Shown here: positions 1 through 7,516 of the stretch, piece after piece
How the letters are laid out: every line of letters starts with the position of its first letter
How positions within the stretch are numbered: position 1 is the first letter of the stretch
Source of the DNA: Pseudomonadales bacterium
GTDB lineage: Bacteria > Pseudomonadota > Gammaproteobacteria > Pseudomonadales > Azotimanducaceae
DNA length: 47,672 nucleotides
Assembly (NCBI GenBank): GCA_019090615.1
Contig: JAHRVQ010000088.1
Span: 1 to 47,672 of the forward strand
Direction: 5' to 3'
The notes under the pieces: model-generated
The model's input: the letters and a program-made list of their open reading frames with translations, nothing else
What the model was told of the DNA's origin: nothing
The model's database searches: none
Made by a program: the position numbers and the translations under genes

Positions 1-46
1 CTTAAAATATGGGCAACCTTTGGCCTGTTGCCAGGGCAATGTCAGG

Positions 47-118
47 ATCTAACAATTTTTGATCGTTTCAGTCTGTGTCCCTAGTTTTTTTCAGTCGCTT
101 GTTAGTCGCTTGTTAGCT
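47..118 (-). other. Integron attC-like site after the first cassette gene
   Basis: On the minus strand the site runs from an R'' box AGCTAAC (112-118) to an R' box GTTAGAT (47-53). GTTAGAT fits the GTTRRRY consensus exactly. The R'' box is the exact complement of GTTAGCT, which contains the first four bases (AGCT) of the same cassette at 600-603, as expected if both derive from one circular cassette. Internal arm pairing is weak, and an 11-bp unit is tandemly duplicated inside the site (94-115). The next cassette would begin at base 50 and is cut by the window edge. Confidence 0.6.
94..115. repeat. 11-bp tandem duplication at a stop codon
   Basis: GTCGCTTGTTA occurs twice head to tail (94-104, 105-115). 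The second copy contains the stop codon (113-115) of the leftmost gene and lies within its attC-like site. Confidence 0.85.
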
Positions 119-583
119 GCTTCTTTCATGTTTTAGTAGATCCATATAGCAGCCAAACTCAGGCAGAGACTCCCAATTATTGGTTACGTCACTGGTAGTT
201 TTTGACTCTAATTTTTCATTTGTAAGCAGATCGGATTTAGTAATAATGGTTTCACCGTCCGGTTTAAACTTATAAGTAGTTGCTGCAATAACTTTATCAG
301 TTGAATCTTTGTACTCTCGAAAAATAGACATTTCTAGAAATAGCTTACCATTTTCTTGAATAGTGAATTGGTAGTCCAAGTTATTTCTAAGGTGTTCGTC
401 TAAAAATGCAACACCATAAAAATCATTGTTAATTTCGATAAAAGCTGTAGGTGACTCTACATCGTTTACCAAAACACAATACAAATCCAAATTGTCATGC
501 TGTGTTTTAGCTTCAGATTCAGAATAAAGAGCCAATGGCTTTTTCTTTGCTCTGAACCATCCTCTTGAATAGTGGAACTTCAT
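113..583 (-). CDS. Hypothetical cassette protein, 156 aa
   Basis: I do not recognise this protein. It is soluble-looking and acidic, without signal peptide or membrane segment, and has several aromatic-rich beta-type stretches. The ATG at 583 is preferred because GAGG lies about eight bases upstream; an in-frame TTG at 595 is possible. It fills one integron cassette: the leader begins just after the GTT/AGCT boundary at 603/604, and the TAA stop (113-115) falls in its own attC-like site. Cassette genes are usually read from a distant upstream promoter, and no promoter is obvious here. Function unknown. Confidence 0.7.
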   Translation of the reverse strand: MKFHYSRGWFRAKKKPLALYSESEAKTQHDNLDLYCVLVNDVESPTAFIEINNDFYGVAFLDEHLRNNLDYQFTIQENGKLFLEMSIFREYKDSTDKVIAATTYKFKPDGETIITKSDLLTNEKLESKTTSDVTNNWESLPEFGCYMDLLKHERSS

Positions 584-599
584 CTGAACCCTCAATGGC

Positions 600-685
600 A
601 GCTAACGCCTGGCTCTGGGGCGTGGTGAAGGTTGGCTGCTTTTCAAGCCAAGCTTTACCACGTCCCTAGCAGCCACTTGTTAAGG
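600..685 (-). other. Integron attC site (86 bp)
   Basis: On the minus strand it starts with CCTTAAC (679-685) and ends with GTTAGCT (600-606). The arms form an imperfect palindrome: TAACAAGTGGCT faces AGCCAGGCGTTA, and GGGACGTGGTAAA faces TTCACCACGCCCC. CCTTAAC is complementary to GTTAAGG at the start of the same cassette (1192-1198). It has the normal attC size and a typical unpaired central region. The upstream gene's TAG stop (666-668) lies inside the site, which is common for cassettes. Confidence 0.85.
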
Positions 686-1184
686 CTGGCTCAATCTCGA
701 TACTTGATTGAGACAGCAGCCCATTAATTTTGTTTATGTAGCTCGCATGCCATTTATGCAGCTCGCTCCAATCTTTTGGCGGAGTCGACCACCAACTTAG
801 TCTAACCGGTTGCAAATAGTCACCGAACTCGATTCCATAACGGACACCATCAATGCCAACTAAGCTAGATGATATGAACGGTGATAGAACTAGTTTAGAC
901 AAGCTATCTTTTAACTCGGTGTAAACTGACTCCTTAATTGCCACTTCACAACAGTATGTCTGCGGCTCATCGGTCATTGTCATTATTCGATGATTCCAAA
1001 CAACTCGCCGCAAATAGTATTCTTTACGATCACTGCCAATTGTGAAAGAAACAAATGGCTGGAAAGATGGATACACCCATAATCGAATACGTTCTGTGAT
1101 ATTGGAGCGATCAACCATTCCCGGATACTCGAACGGCTTCTCCAGCAATTTATACGCTAATTCTGATTGCTCTTTCGTGGCCAT
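666..1184 (-). CDS. Hypothetical cassette protein, 172 aa
   Basis: This is an unrecognised soluble protein with no clear motif, signal peptide or membrane segment. It is rich in Trp and Tyr (for example RLSWWSTPPKDWSELHKW near residue 130). The ATG at 1184 sits 11 bases after the cassette boundary (GTT/AAGG) and lacks a clear Shine-Dalgarno, which is common in cassette genes. The last codons run into the attC site. It is the middle of three cassettes and lies downstream of the SIR2 gene on the same strand. Function unknown; a role linked to SIR2 cannot be inferred from proximity, because cassettes shuffle independently. Confidence 0.7.
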   Translation of the reverse strand: MATKEQSELAYKLLEKPFEYPGMVDRSNITERIRLWVYPSFQPFVSFTIGSDRKEYYLRRVVWNHRIMTMTDEPQTYCCEVAIKESVYTELKDSLSKLVLSPFISSSLVGIDGVRYGIEFGDYLQPVRLSWWSTPPKDWSELHKWHASYINKINGLLSQSSIEIEPALTSGC

Positions 1185-1191
1185 GTTGATG

Positions 1192-1277
1192 CCTTAACGT
1201 TTACATAAGGGGCGCGGGGCTTTTTCCGTGTCCCAGCCAGCGTGTTTTTGCTGGCGAACTTGATGTTTTTGTTATAC
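1192..1277 (-). other. Integron attC site (86 bp)
   Basis: On the minus strand it starts with GTATAAC (1271-1277), immediately after the SIR2 stop codon, and ends with GTTAAGG (1192-1198). The outer arms TAACAAAAACAT and ATGTAAACGTTA pair imperfectly, GGGACACGG faces CCGCGCCCC, and a GCCAGC/GCTGGC hairpin sits in the middle. The R'' box complements GTTATAC at the SIR2 cassette's own 5' boundary (2640-2646). This is strong evidence for a genuine cassette end. Confidence 0.85.
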
Positions 1278-1278
1278 A

Positions 1279-2625
1279 TTAGATCCATGGTGGATGATGA
1301 ATGACAATATTGTCTGGCTCATTCAAAGTGCTCAGGTAACGTTTTGCATGCTTAAGAGATGCTTTATGCGCCTCAGGGTTTTCTTCTACGAATTTCATGA
1401 AATCTTCAAAACAATATAAATCGTTTTTAGCTCCGAAGGCAAAATATTTTGGTATTTCAAACCCTGCATCTTCAAAACAAACATTCAAATGAAAAATCAA
1501 AGCCCTGATATAACCTTCGATGTAAGCAACATCCGTATACCTTTTTTCCTTTCTTTTCTCCGACTGAATCCTCGCGTATTCGCTAATTAGAGATTCTAGC
1601 CTACATGGATGCGAATATTCGCCTGAATATTTGTTTTTTCGTACTCGTTGGAGAGCATGCAAGACACCATCTTGATAACAAGCTGCATATATAACCTCAG
1701 GGCAATCGGTATTATTAATTTTGTTGCTTAATTCAATGTGTTCATCTTCTATATCATCGAGCATATAAGAAGAAAATACATATGCTAAATCTGGCAATAA
1801 AAGTTCTTGCATGACAGCTTCATTTTTTACCAGTTCTAAAAAGTATGGACCATCTGTTATGATCGGGATAAGCCCTGCTTTCTCAAAACGCTTTGCCTCA
1901 TCCTCAAATGGGGTAACAACGTACGCTTGTCGGTGTAAAAGATCCATTTGAGTTTTTACTAAACCATAAATCTCCTGAAAATCACTATCTCGCATTGAGT
2001 AACCAACGAATATTACCGTTTGAGTTGCTAATATAGTCTTTAGCATGCCTCCTATTAATTTTTCATTGAGACGTTGTGAACATTCGGTGTAATCATCTTC
2101 AGTCGCGACTACCGTTGATAAGTTATCTATTGAACCATGAATTTTTAGTACACGACGTTCAGCCACTTCCCAAAAAGCTAAATCACTATCAAGTACGAAC
2201 GGTGTTGCATGGGCGAAGTCTTCAAAATATGTATCCCAGTTAGTCGTAACTATGTTTTTTATTGGGAAAAGGGTACCTAGCTCTTTATGAAATGTTGTAG
2301 CCATGGCTTGTAATTCAGGGAATGAATCAACTGTTCTAAACCTAGAGCGAATCATTTGTAAAAGTTTTATTCGCCCATTCGGTTTCTTACAAAACTCTTG
2401 CATCAATTTTGGAAAACTATAATTTTTATCTAGGGCATTAATTTCGCTAGCAACTTCTTCATAAAAATTGATATTCAGAACCGAAGGTGATTCTGTGCTA
2501 ATACCTGCTCCAGTGAAAAAGGTCACCTTTCCACTTAAGATTTCTTCGACCAACTCATCAGGGATCTGTACATCGATTTTATTTTTGCAAATAACACAAT
2601 CACAGTTGTTTTCATGCAAACTCAA
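1279..2625 (-). CDS. SIR2-like domain protein, candidate NAD-hydrolysing defence protein
   Basis: The N-terminal half is a SIR2-like fold. TGAGIS (residues 38-43) is the NAD-binding loop, TTNWD (127-131) carries the conserved Asn, HGSID (163-167) the catalytic His, and FVGYSMRD (206-213) is a motif common in the SIR2_2 family. Residues after about 240 have no recognised domain. A Cys cluster (C8, C10, C13) precedes the fold. In bacteria such SIR2 proteins are often NADases acting in abortive phage defence; for this protein that is inference. The start is TTG at 2625, with AGGAG six bases upstream. It is the promoter-proximal cassette of the array, with its stop codon adjoining attC. Confidence 0.85.
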   Translation of the reverse strand: MSLHENNCDCVICKNKIDVQIPDELVEEILSGKVTFFTGAGISTESPSVLNINFYEEVASEINALDKNYSFPKLMQEFCKKPNGRIKLLQMIRSRFRTVDSFPELQAMATTFHKELGTLFPIKNIVTTNWDTYFEDFAHATPFVLDSDLAFWEVAERRVLKIHGSIDNLSTVVATEDDYTECSQRLNEKLIGGMLKTILATQTVIFVGYSMRDSDFQEIYGLVKTQMDLLHRQAYVVTPFEDEAKRFEKAGLIPIITDGPYFLELVKNEAVMQELLLPDLAYVFSSYMLDDIEDEHIELSNKINNTDCPEVIYAACYQDGVLHALQRVRKNKYSGEYSHPCRLESLISEYARIQSEKRKEKRYTDVAYIEGYIRALIFHLNVCFEDAGFEIPKYFAFGAKNDLYCFEDFMKFVEENPEAHKASLKHAKRYLSTLNEPDNIVIHHPPWI

Positions 2626-2639
2626 GTCTAGCTCCTAAT

Positions 2640-2646
2640 GTATAAC
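2640..2646 (-). other. 5' boundary of the cassette array (attI/attC core-like half-site)
   Basis: The minus strand reads AACAAGTTATAC across this point. GTTATAC complements the R'' box of the SIR2 cassette's attC. I find no matching partner arm to the right, so this could be an attI core, a decayed attC, or a secondary insertion site. No integrase gene lies between here and the sulfatase. Confidence 0.5.
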
Positions 2647-2850
2647 TTGTTATTAACAGGAACCAAATTCCCTTTAATTTTCCTTTATAACAATACTATA
2701 ATTCCCGTCAAGCCGGCAATCAATGCTAAATCGGGAATCACCACCCCAATTTCAGCCGCCCTTTACAAACACCGCTCAAAATCAGGTCAAAAATCCTACA
2801 ATCTCCCCACCCTCTTCACCAACATTATCCATCAGCCCCATAGCCACCCA

Positions 2851-4386
2851 CTAAGCCGGCGCCCGTCGTTCCAGTCGCGGCTGCTTAGCTTTAGGCAACT
2901 CACTATAAAGCTGTTCAACAAGTCGTTGCTGGTGCGCACGATACGCAGGATCATCCCATAAATTCACTAGCTGGTCTGGGTCTTCGTTCATATTATATAA
3001 CTCACCCTCTGTGCCGTCGTACAGGGCGCCTTTTTCATATTGTGTGCACAGCCAGCCATCCAGGTGATAAATCGTTTTCAAATGCATATCGATAGGACCA
3101 TGTTCGGAATCCCATACGGTTAACATCGTTTCGCGGCATTGGTCATTGGCTATTGTTTCATTGGTTGGCAGCGGCAGGCCTTCCGAATATTCGGGCGCTG
3201 CGATACCGGCAATTTCACAAAAAGTTGCTGCCAGGTCCACATGGCCCACCGGGTGGCGGATCTCTGCGGGCGTAATATTGGCCTTGCGTGCGGGCTTCCA
3301 GATCATCGGCAAGCGCATAAGCGCGTCGATGTGATAGGGGCCCTTAAAGAGCAGGCCAAAGTCACCCTGTAATTCGCCATGGTCGGTTGTGAAAATTACA
3401 TCGGTATTATCCAGCTGCCCGGTATCATCTAACCATTTCAATACTCTGCCGCAGGCCTCATCAATCAGTTCATTTTCAATATGGGTCAGCGCATTAATTT
3501 CTCGTAATTGATCCACGGTCAAATTTTCTGGGACAAATTCCTGAGGGGATTCCATATTGGCCCACAGTGAACCTTCATAATAACCCGCCCAATGTTTGGG
3601 TTTTTGATCTAATAACGCTCGCCGCTCTATTGGGTCTTGCCGGTATAGCTTAGGCAGGGATAAATCCCGCCAGTTGACTCGGCCTAACTCTGACGCGGGG
3701 ATATCCCAGGGATGATGCGGATCAGGGAAACTCATCCAGCAAAACCATGGCCGCTCGGGCTCATTCTTACCTAACCAGTTTAAGGTTCTATCAGCCACCC
3801 AGTCAGTATGATAGAGCCCCCGTGGTACATCCATCGGCCAGACCTGCGGCGCTGCCGTATCGCCACCACCAATAACATTCTGTCCCCTGGCGCCGACCAT
3901 CGGATAGAACTTCTTTTTCTCGTCAGGGTATTGATTCATCCAGTTATCGTAGTGGCTATGGCCTTCAAAAAAATGATTGGCGAGTTCCATATGATCAAAA
4001 CCGCGATGGGGCCCGGTGCTATTTTCTGCCGCCATACGGTTTTCATAAAAATCTGCAGATGAGCCTAACCAGGGCTCAAAATGCGCCTTACCCAAAAGGG
4101 CGGTCTGATAACCATGTGCCTTTAGATGATGGGCCACAGTATGTCGATCTTCTGGCATCGACACGCCATTCATCCACACCCCATGAGAGGCAACATGCTG
4201 ACCCGTAATTATGGTCGCTCTGGCCGGCATGCAGACAACATTCTGATTATGCGCCCGCCGGTAGTTAATGCCCTCTTCGGCCAATTTATCGATGACGGGG
4301 GTTCTAGCAACCAGGCCGCCATTACAGCCTAAAGCGTCATAGCGCATCTGGTCGGTGGTTATAAAAAGGATGTTTCGTTTTTGCAA
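2851..4386 (-). CDS. Type I sulfatase (formylglycine-dependent)
   Basis: This is an alkaline-phosphatase-superfamily sulfatase that hydrolyses a sulfate ester. The signature CMPAR (residues 52-56 from the chosen start) has the Cys that is converted to formylglycine in C-x-P-x-R sulfatases. ITTDQ near the N-terminus supplies metal-binding Asp, and TTDHGE lies further on. The reading frame is open to 4494, but the extension (basic and hydrophobic) does not look like family sequence. The TTG at 4386, with GGGAG nine bases upstream, puts the start just before the first beta strand (about 511 aa). No convincing signal peptide is present with this start, so it is probably cytoplasmic. Substrate unknown. 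No sulfatase-maturating enzyme is visible in the window. Confidence 0.88.
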   Translation of the reverse strand: MQKRNILFITTDQMRYDALGCNGGLVARTPVIDKLAEEGINYRRAHNQNVVCMPARATIITGQHVASHGVWMNGVSMPEDRHTVAHHLKAHGYQTALLGKAHFEPWLGSSADFYENRMAAENSTGPHRGFDHMELANHFFEGHSHYDNWMNQYPDEKKKFYPMVGARGQNVIGGGDTAAPQVWPMDVPRGLYHTDWVADRTLNWLGKNEPERPWFCWMSFPDPHHPWDIPASELGRVNWRDLSLPKLYRQDPIERRALLDQKPKHWAGYYEGSLWANMESPQEFVPENLTVDQLREINALTHIENELIDEACGRVLKWLDDTGQLDNTDVIFTTDHGELQGDFGLLFKGPYHIDALMRLPMIWKPARKANITPAEIRHPVGHVDLAATFCEIAGIAAPEYSEGLPLPTNETIANDQCRETMLTVWDSEHGPIDMHLKTIYHLDGWLCTQYEKGALYDGTEGELYNMNEDPDQLVNLWDDPAYRAHQQRLVEQLYSELPKAKQPRLERRAPA

Positions 4387-4618
4387 GACATTTAGCTCCC
4401 AGCTGAACTTGACCCGAAGCAGCCTTACACTTGATATCAACGAAGTCAACAGCAGATTGCGCGGCATAAAAATCAAGGCGAACAAAAACACCAATAAATC
4501 GTTAGATAATCACTTCATACGCGCGAATATGGATCTACACTGGTCCTTTACCCCAACCCCAGCTCATGTTGTAATCTCATCTTTATATACCGATTTTATC
4601 AACCCATAGTGGCAGTTC

Positions 4619-5131
4619 ATGATGAAAAATGACAACTTTACCCACCCAGTTTTAGGCTCGTTTACCGACACCACTGGCGGAGGTGAATGGGCAAAAAACT
4701 CAAAAACTGAAGTTCTTTCCCTAGGCTATTCATTCGAGGCTTTCAGCATCATTGTAGAAACCCCATATTCTTCACCATCAGAAGCACAGATCAATAAATT
4801 GGTTAGCTTACTGAGCAACCAGGGCAACTTAAAATTAAAGGTAGCTACAGCGTATTTCGAAGAATACAAAAAAACCATTAGAAAAAATTACTATGACAGT
4901 TATCTTGATTGGACAGACGCCGACTGGGATGGCAAAAAGCCCGACCTGGACCTACTACTCCCGCTAATTGCAGAACCTGAAAGCATGTGGAGCCTGATAG
5001 ATACAGCCTATTACATATGGTGTAGCGAAGACTCCAGCGTTAGCTTTTCATTTCTTACCAAGTATGACAATGAACATGAATTACATTTTGAGTTTGATGG
5101 CGAGAACATACAAAGAGTTTGGCATGAATAG
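4619..5131 (+). CDS. Hypothetical protein, 170 aa
   Basis: I do not recognise this protein. It is acidic, with Gly- and Trp-containing N- and C-terminal motifs (TGGGEWAK; FDGENIQRVWHE) and a central charged stretch containing WTDADWDGKK. There is no signal peptide or membrane helix. Either of the consecutive ATGs at 4619 and 4622 could start it, and the ribosome-binding site is weak. It ends 17 bases before the glutathione S-transferase and may share its transcript. The overall look resembles small immunity or DUF proteins of polymorphic systems, but I see no toxin partner. Composition is more AT-rich than the genes to its right. Confidence 0.7.
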   Translation: MMKNDNFTHPVLGSFTDTTGGGEWAKNSKTEVLSLGYSFEAFSIIVETPYSSPSEAQINKLVSLLSNQGNLKLKVATAYFEEYKKTIRKNYYDSYLDWTDADWDGKKPDLDLLLPLIAEPESMWSLIDTAYYIWCSEDSSVSFSFLTKYDNEHELHFEFDGENIQRVWHE

Positions 5132-5148
5132 ACAACAGGAGCACTACG

Positions 5149-5802
5149 ATGTTAAAACTATGGGGCAGAGCCAGTTCTTTTAACGTCCAGAAGGTACTTT
5201 GGACGCTTTCAGAGCTGGACCTTAAATACCAGCATATCAATGCCGGCGGTGATGCTGGCGGCCTGGATACCAGGGAATTTCTTGCCATGAACCCGCACGG
5301 CAAAGTACCGGTATTGGCTGATGATGATAAAATAATCTGGGAGTCGCAAAGCATCGTACGTTACCTGGCGGCGAACTATAGTAACCGCAGTGAACATCCT
5401 CTCTCGGCAACCGACACAACTATCAGGGCGCAGCAGGAAAGCTGGATGGACTGGTCTCTGTCGAGCCTTGAGCGGGATGTCTTAGGTATATTCTGGTTAC
5501 TGGTGCGAACACCGCAGGCGCAGCAACAACCCAGTCGCATTCAAGCCCATGTCAAAGCCTGCGCCAGACATTATCAACTACTGGATCACTTGCTTGAACA
5601 GCAGTTATGGTTAGCTTGCGATCACTTTAGCATTGCCGATATTCCAGCGGGCACCACCTTGTTTCGCTATTTCGAGATGGCTATTGAACGACCTGAACTG
5701 CCGCAGGTGCAGGCCTGGTATGCTCGATTGCAGGAACGGCCCGGTTATCGTCAACATGTGATGCGACCTTTCGATGAGTTACGTGGCAAACTCGCCTTTT
5801 AA
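5149..5802 (+). CDS. Glutathione S-transferase family protein
   Basis: This 217-aa protein has the cytosolic GST layout: an N-terminal thioredoxin-like domain (about 1-80) and an all-helical C-terminal domain (about 90-210). MNPHGKVPVL (about 46-55) contains the cis-Pro loop and ESQSIVRYLA (about 65-74) the gamma-glutamyl-binding Glu-Ser pair. RASSFNVQKV near residue 10 provides the catalytic Ser region of theta/beta-like members. AGGAG lies eight bases before the ATG. It follows the hypothetical gene by 17 bases. A likely role is conjugation or dehalogenation of an electrophile in xenobiotic catabolism; the substrate is not deducible. Confidence 0.92.
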   Translation: MLKLWGRASSFNVQKVLWTLSELDLKYQHINAGGDAGGLDTREFLAMNPHGKVPVLADDDKIIWESQSIVRYLAANYSNRSEHPLSATDTTIRAQQESWMDWSLSSLERDVLGIFWLLVRTPQAQQQPSRIQAHVKACARHYQLLDHLLEQQLWLACDHFSIADIPAGTTLFRYFEMAIERPELPQVQAWYARLQERPGYRQHVMRPFDELRGKLAF

Positions 5803-5834
5803 ATTTGCATCGTCAGCTGTCGCTATTAGATGCG

Positions 5835-5866
5835 AGCCAGGCTCTGCACTTAGAGCTGGCCTGGCT
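5835..5866. terminator. Stem-loop between convergent genes
   Basis: AGCCAGGC (5835-5842) pairs with GCCTGGCT (5859-5866) around a 16-base loop, followed by a short T run. It sits 33 bases past the GST stop and before the convergent HpaB-like gene. It is a plausible but not strong terminator. Confidence 0.45.
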
Positions 5867-5891
5867 TTCCTCCGGGAGACGCTCTAGCTTC

Positions 5892-5932
5892 CTTCTAAAA
5901 GACGGTCTAACTCTCTTCTAAAAGCCGGTCTA
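5892..5932. repeat. Duplicated 3' end of the HpaB-like gene
   Basis: An 18-bp segment, CTTCTAAAAGCCGGTCTA (5915-5932), lies within the last codons of the gene. It is repeated with one mismatch at 5892-5909, a period of 23 bp. The second copy overlaps the stop codon, so a stretch of coding sequence has been duplicated into the 3' spacer. Confidence 0.85.
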
Positions 5933-7394
5933 CCAGCCCCTCACAACGGGCGCGTTCGGGGGCGTTGAATTGCATCATGCGGCCATTGTAGGGGTCGCCG
6001 CTAAAAAATATTTCATAATGCGCCTGACGGCTGCCAAATTCTGTGGCGACCGCGTCCCAGGCGAGTTTTTGCAACCGCACCTTATCACTGGCGGCCATGC
6101 CGGGGCCGCCAATATAAGCCGATAATGCATCCTTGATATCTGCATTTTCAAAATCAGCCTGGGTCGGTGTCATCACTATACCGCTGGAGCCAATAAGTCG
6201 AATAACTTCACAGACCAGGGTATTAACATAAGGGAAGAACTGCCGCATGGCAGCGCCGCCGGCAAAACTTTCAAAAGCATGTACACCCGGCTTCACTGTC
6301 AGTACACCAGTGGTATCTACCGTGCCACCATTGATTTCTTCAGTAGCGGCTACACGACGTAATAACTCGTTACCCGCAGCACAAATCATACCTTCGGCAA
6401 TTTGAATATAACCCACCAGCTCACCCAGCTTTTCCTGATAACGAGGCATTTTATCTCGTCCATTAACCGTCGCCAGTTTACAGGCTAAACCGGTCATAAA
6501 ACGTAACTTTTCTGTACCGCGAATCACTGCCTGCAACCCCAGATGGCCCGGAAAAGCAACAATTAACGAATTATAAGCGCGGATATCACCGGCAACAAAA
6601 ACCCGTGGCCAGGGGATTAATACATGCTCAAACACTGCTATCGCGTCCCCTTCATCAAATCGCCTGGTTAAAGGCCGATCAAAATCATTGCGCTCAAGGT
6701 CATAGGTTTCGCGAGCAATAAAACTCAAACCCTCTGTCGCCATCGGCACCGCAAAGGCAACAGCATAGGCTTCCTCGCCCTTTTGCCGGGGCATAAATGG
6801 CCCAACCAGTAAGTCATCACTCACTGGCGCAAGGGTGGATAACATTCTTGCGCCGCTAACGATAATACCGTCACTGGTTTCTTTTTCGATTTTCAGTGAT
6901 TGCTGCGCATCCGGCCCTTTGCTTCGGTCCACATGCGGATCAAGTAACGTATGGGTCATACATATATCCTGATCTCTGCAATATTCATAATAATCCACGG
7001 CGTTCTGGGCAAATTGTGGATCTTTAGCACCAAGCACATGGGGCACCCTGGCCATATCCGTTACCCAGGCATTCATAAAATCAGGTAGTCGGCCCATCAG
7101 GCCATAGGTATGTTCACACCTTAAACGCTCCCCCTGGATACGTTGTTGTAACGTCGTGCTATCGTTGACATATAGAAACGAGTTACTCACCGGCGCTTCA
7201 TCTTTTGGCGACGCATAGGTTAACTTTTCCGCCAGCCCAGCCTCATGATGGCGATCATAGTGCTTCGCCAATTCGTTAGCGATACCCCGATAGCCGGGGT
7301 ACTGGGTAACATCCCGTACCAGCTCACCATTAACATAAATACGTCGGCCATCTTGCAGCCCTTCGATATACGCCTTACCTGTTCTCGCCGCCAT
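5907..7394 (-). CDS. 4-hydroxyphenylacetate 3-hydroxylase (HpaB) family flavin monooxygenase
   Basis: This 495-aa, full-length member of the HpaB/PvcC family uses FADH2 and O2 to ortho-hydroxylate phenols; it normally needs a separate flavin reductase. Recognisable features are the N-terminal YIEGLQDGRRIYVNGE segment, THTLLDPHVDRSK near 145-157, a flavin-binding middle (SGARMLSTLAPVSDDLLVG, about 180-198) and C-terminal FFSGDPYNGRMMQFN. It is last in a leftward series with the SMP-30 and VOC genes, diverging from a Rieske/extradiol pair. That context fits conversion of a phenolic intermediate to a catechol before ring cleavage. No flavin reductase is visible in the window. ATG start with only a weak ribosome-binding site. 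The 3' end is duplicated. Confidence 0.9.
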   Translation of the reverse strand: MAARTGKAYIEGLQDGRRIYVNGELVRDVTQYPGYRGIANELAKHYDRHHEAGLAEKLTYASPKDEAPVSNSFLYVNDSTTLQQRIQGERLRCEHTYGLMGRLPDFMNAWVTDMARVPHVLGAKDPQFAQNAVDYYEYCRDQDICMTHTLLDPHVDRSKGPDAQQSLKIEKETSDGIIVSGARMLSTLAPVSDDLLVGPFMPRQKGEEAYAVAFAVPMATEGLSFIARETYDLERNDFDRPLTRRFDEGDAIAVFEHVLIPWPRVFVAGDIRAYNSLIVAFPGHLGLQAVIRGTEKLRFMTGLACKLATVNGRDKMPRYQEKLGELVGYIQIAEGMICAAGNELLRRVAATEEINGGTVDTTGVLTVKPGVHAFESFAGGAAMRQFFPYVNTLVCEVIRLIGSSGIVMTPTQADFENADIKDALSAYIGGPGMAASDKVRLQKLAWDAVATEFGSRQAHYEIFFSGDPYNGRMMQFNAPERARCEGLVDRLLEES

Positions 7395-7516
7395 AGTTTA
7401 TTCTTACCTGCTAATTAATTAAACGCTCAAATTCTCAACCACTGTTTTTTGCCAAAACACTTACTGTAAAAAGCTTACTGTACTAATACCCCAACTACCC
7501 CAACAACATGCTTATA

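Noticed and set aside
2638-2961. 107-codon plus-strand frame between the SIR2 cassette and the sulfatase
   Set aside because: It overlaps the sulfatase 3' end, has low-complexity translation and no ribosome-binding site.
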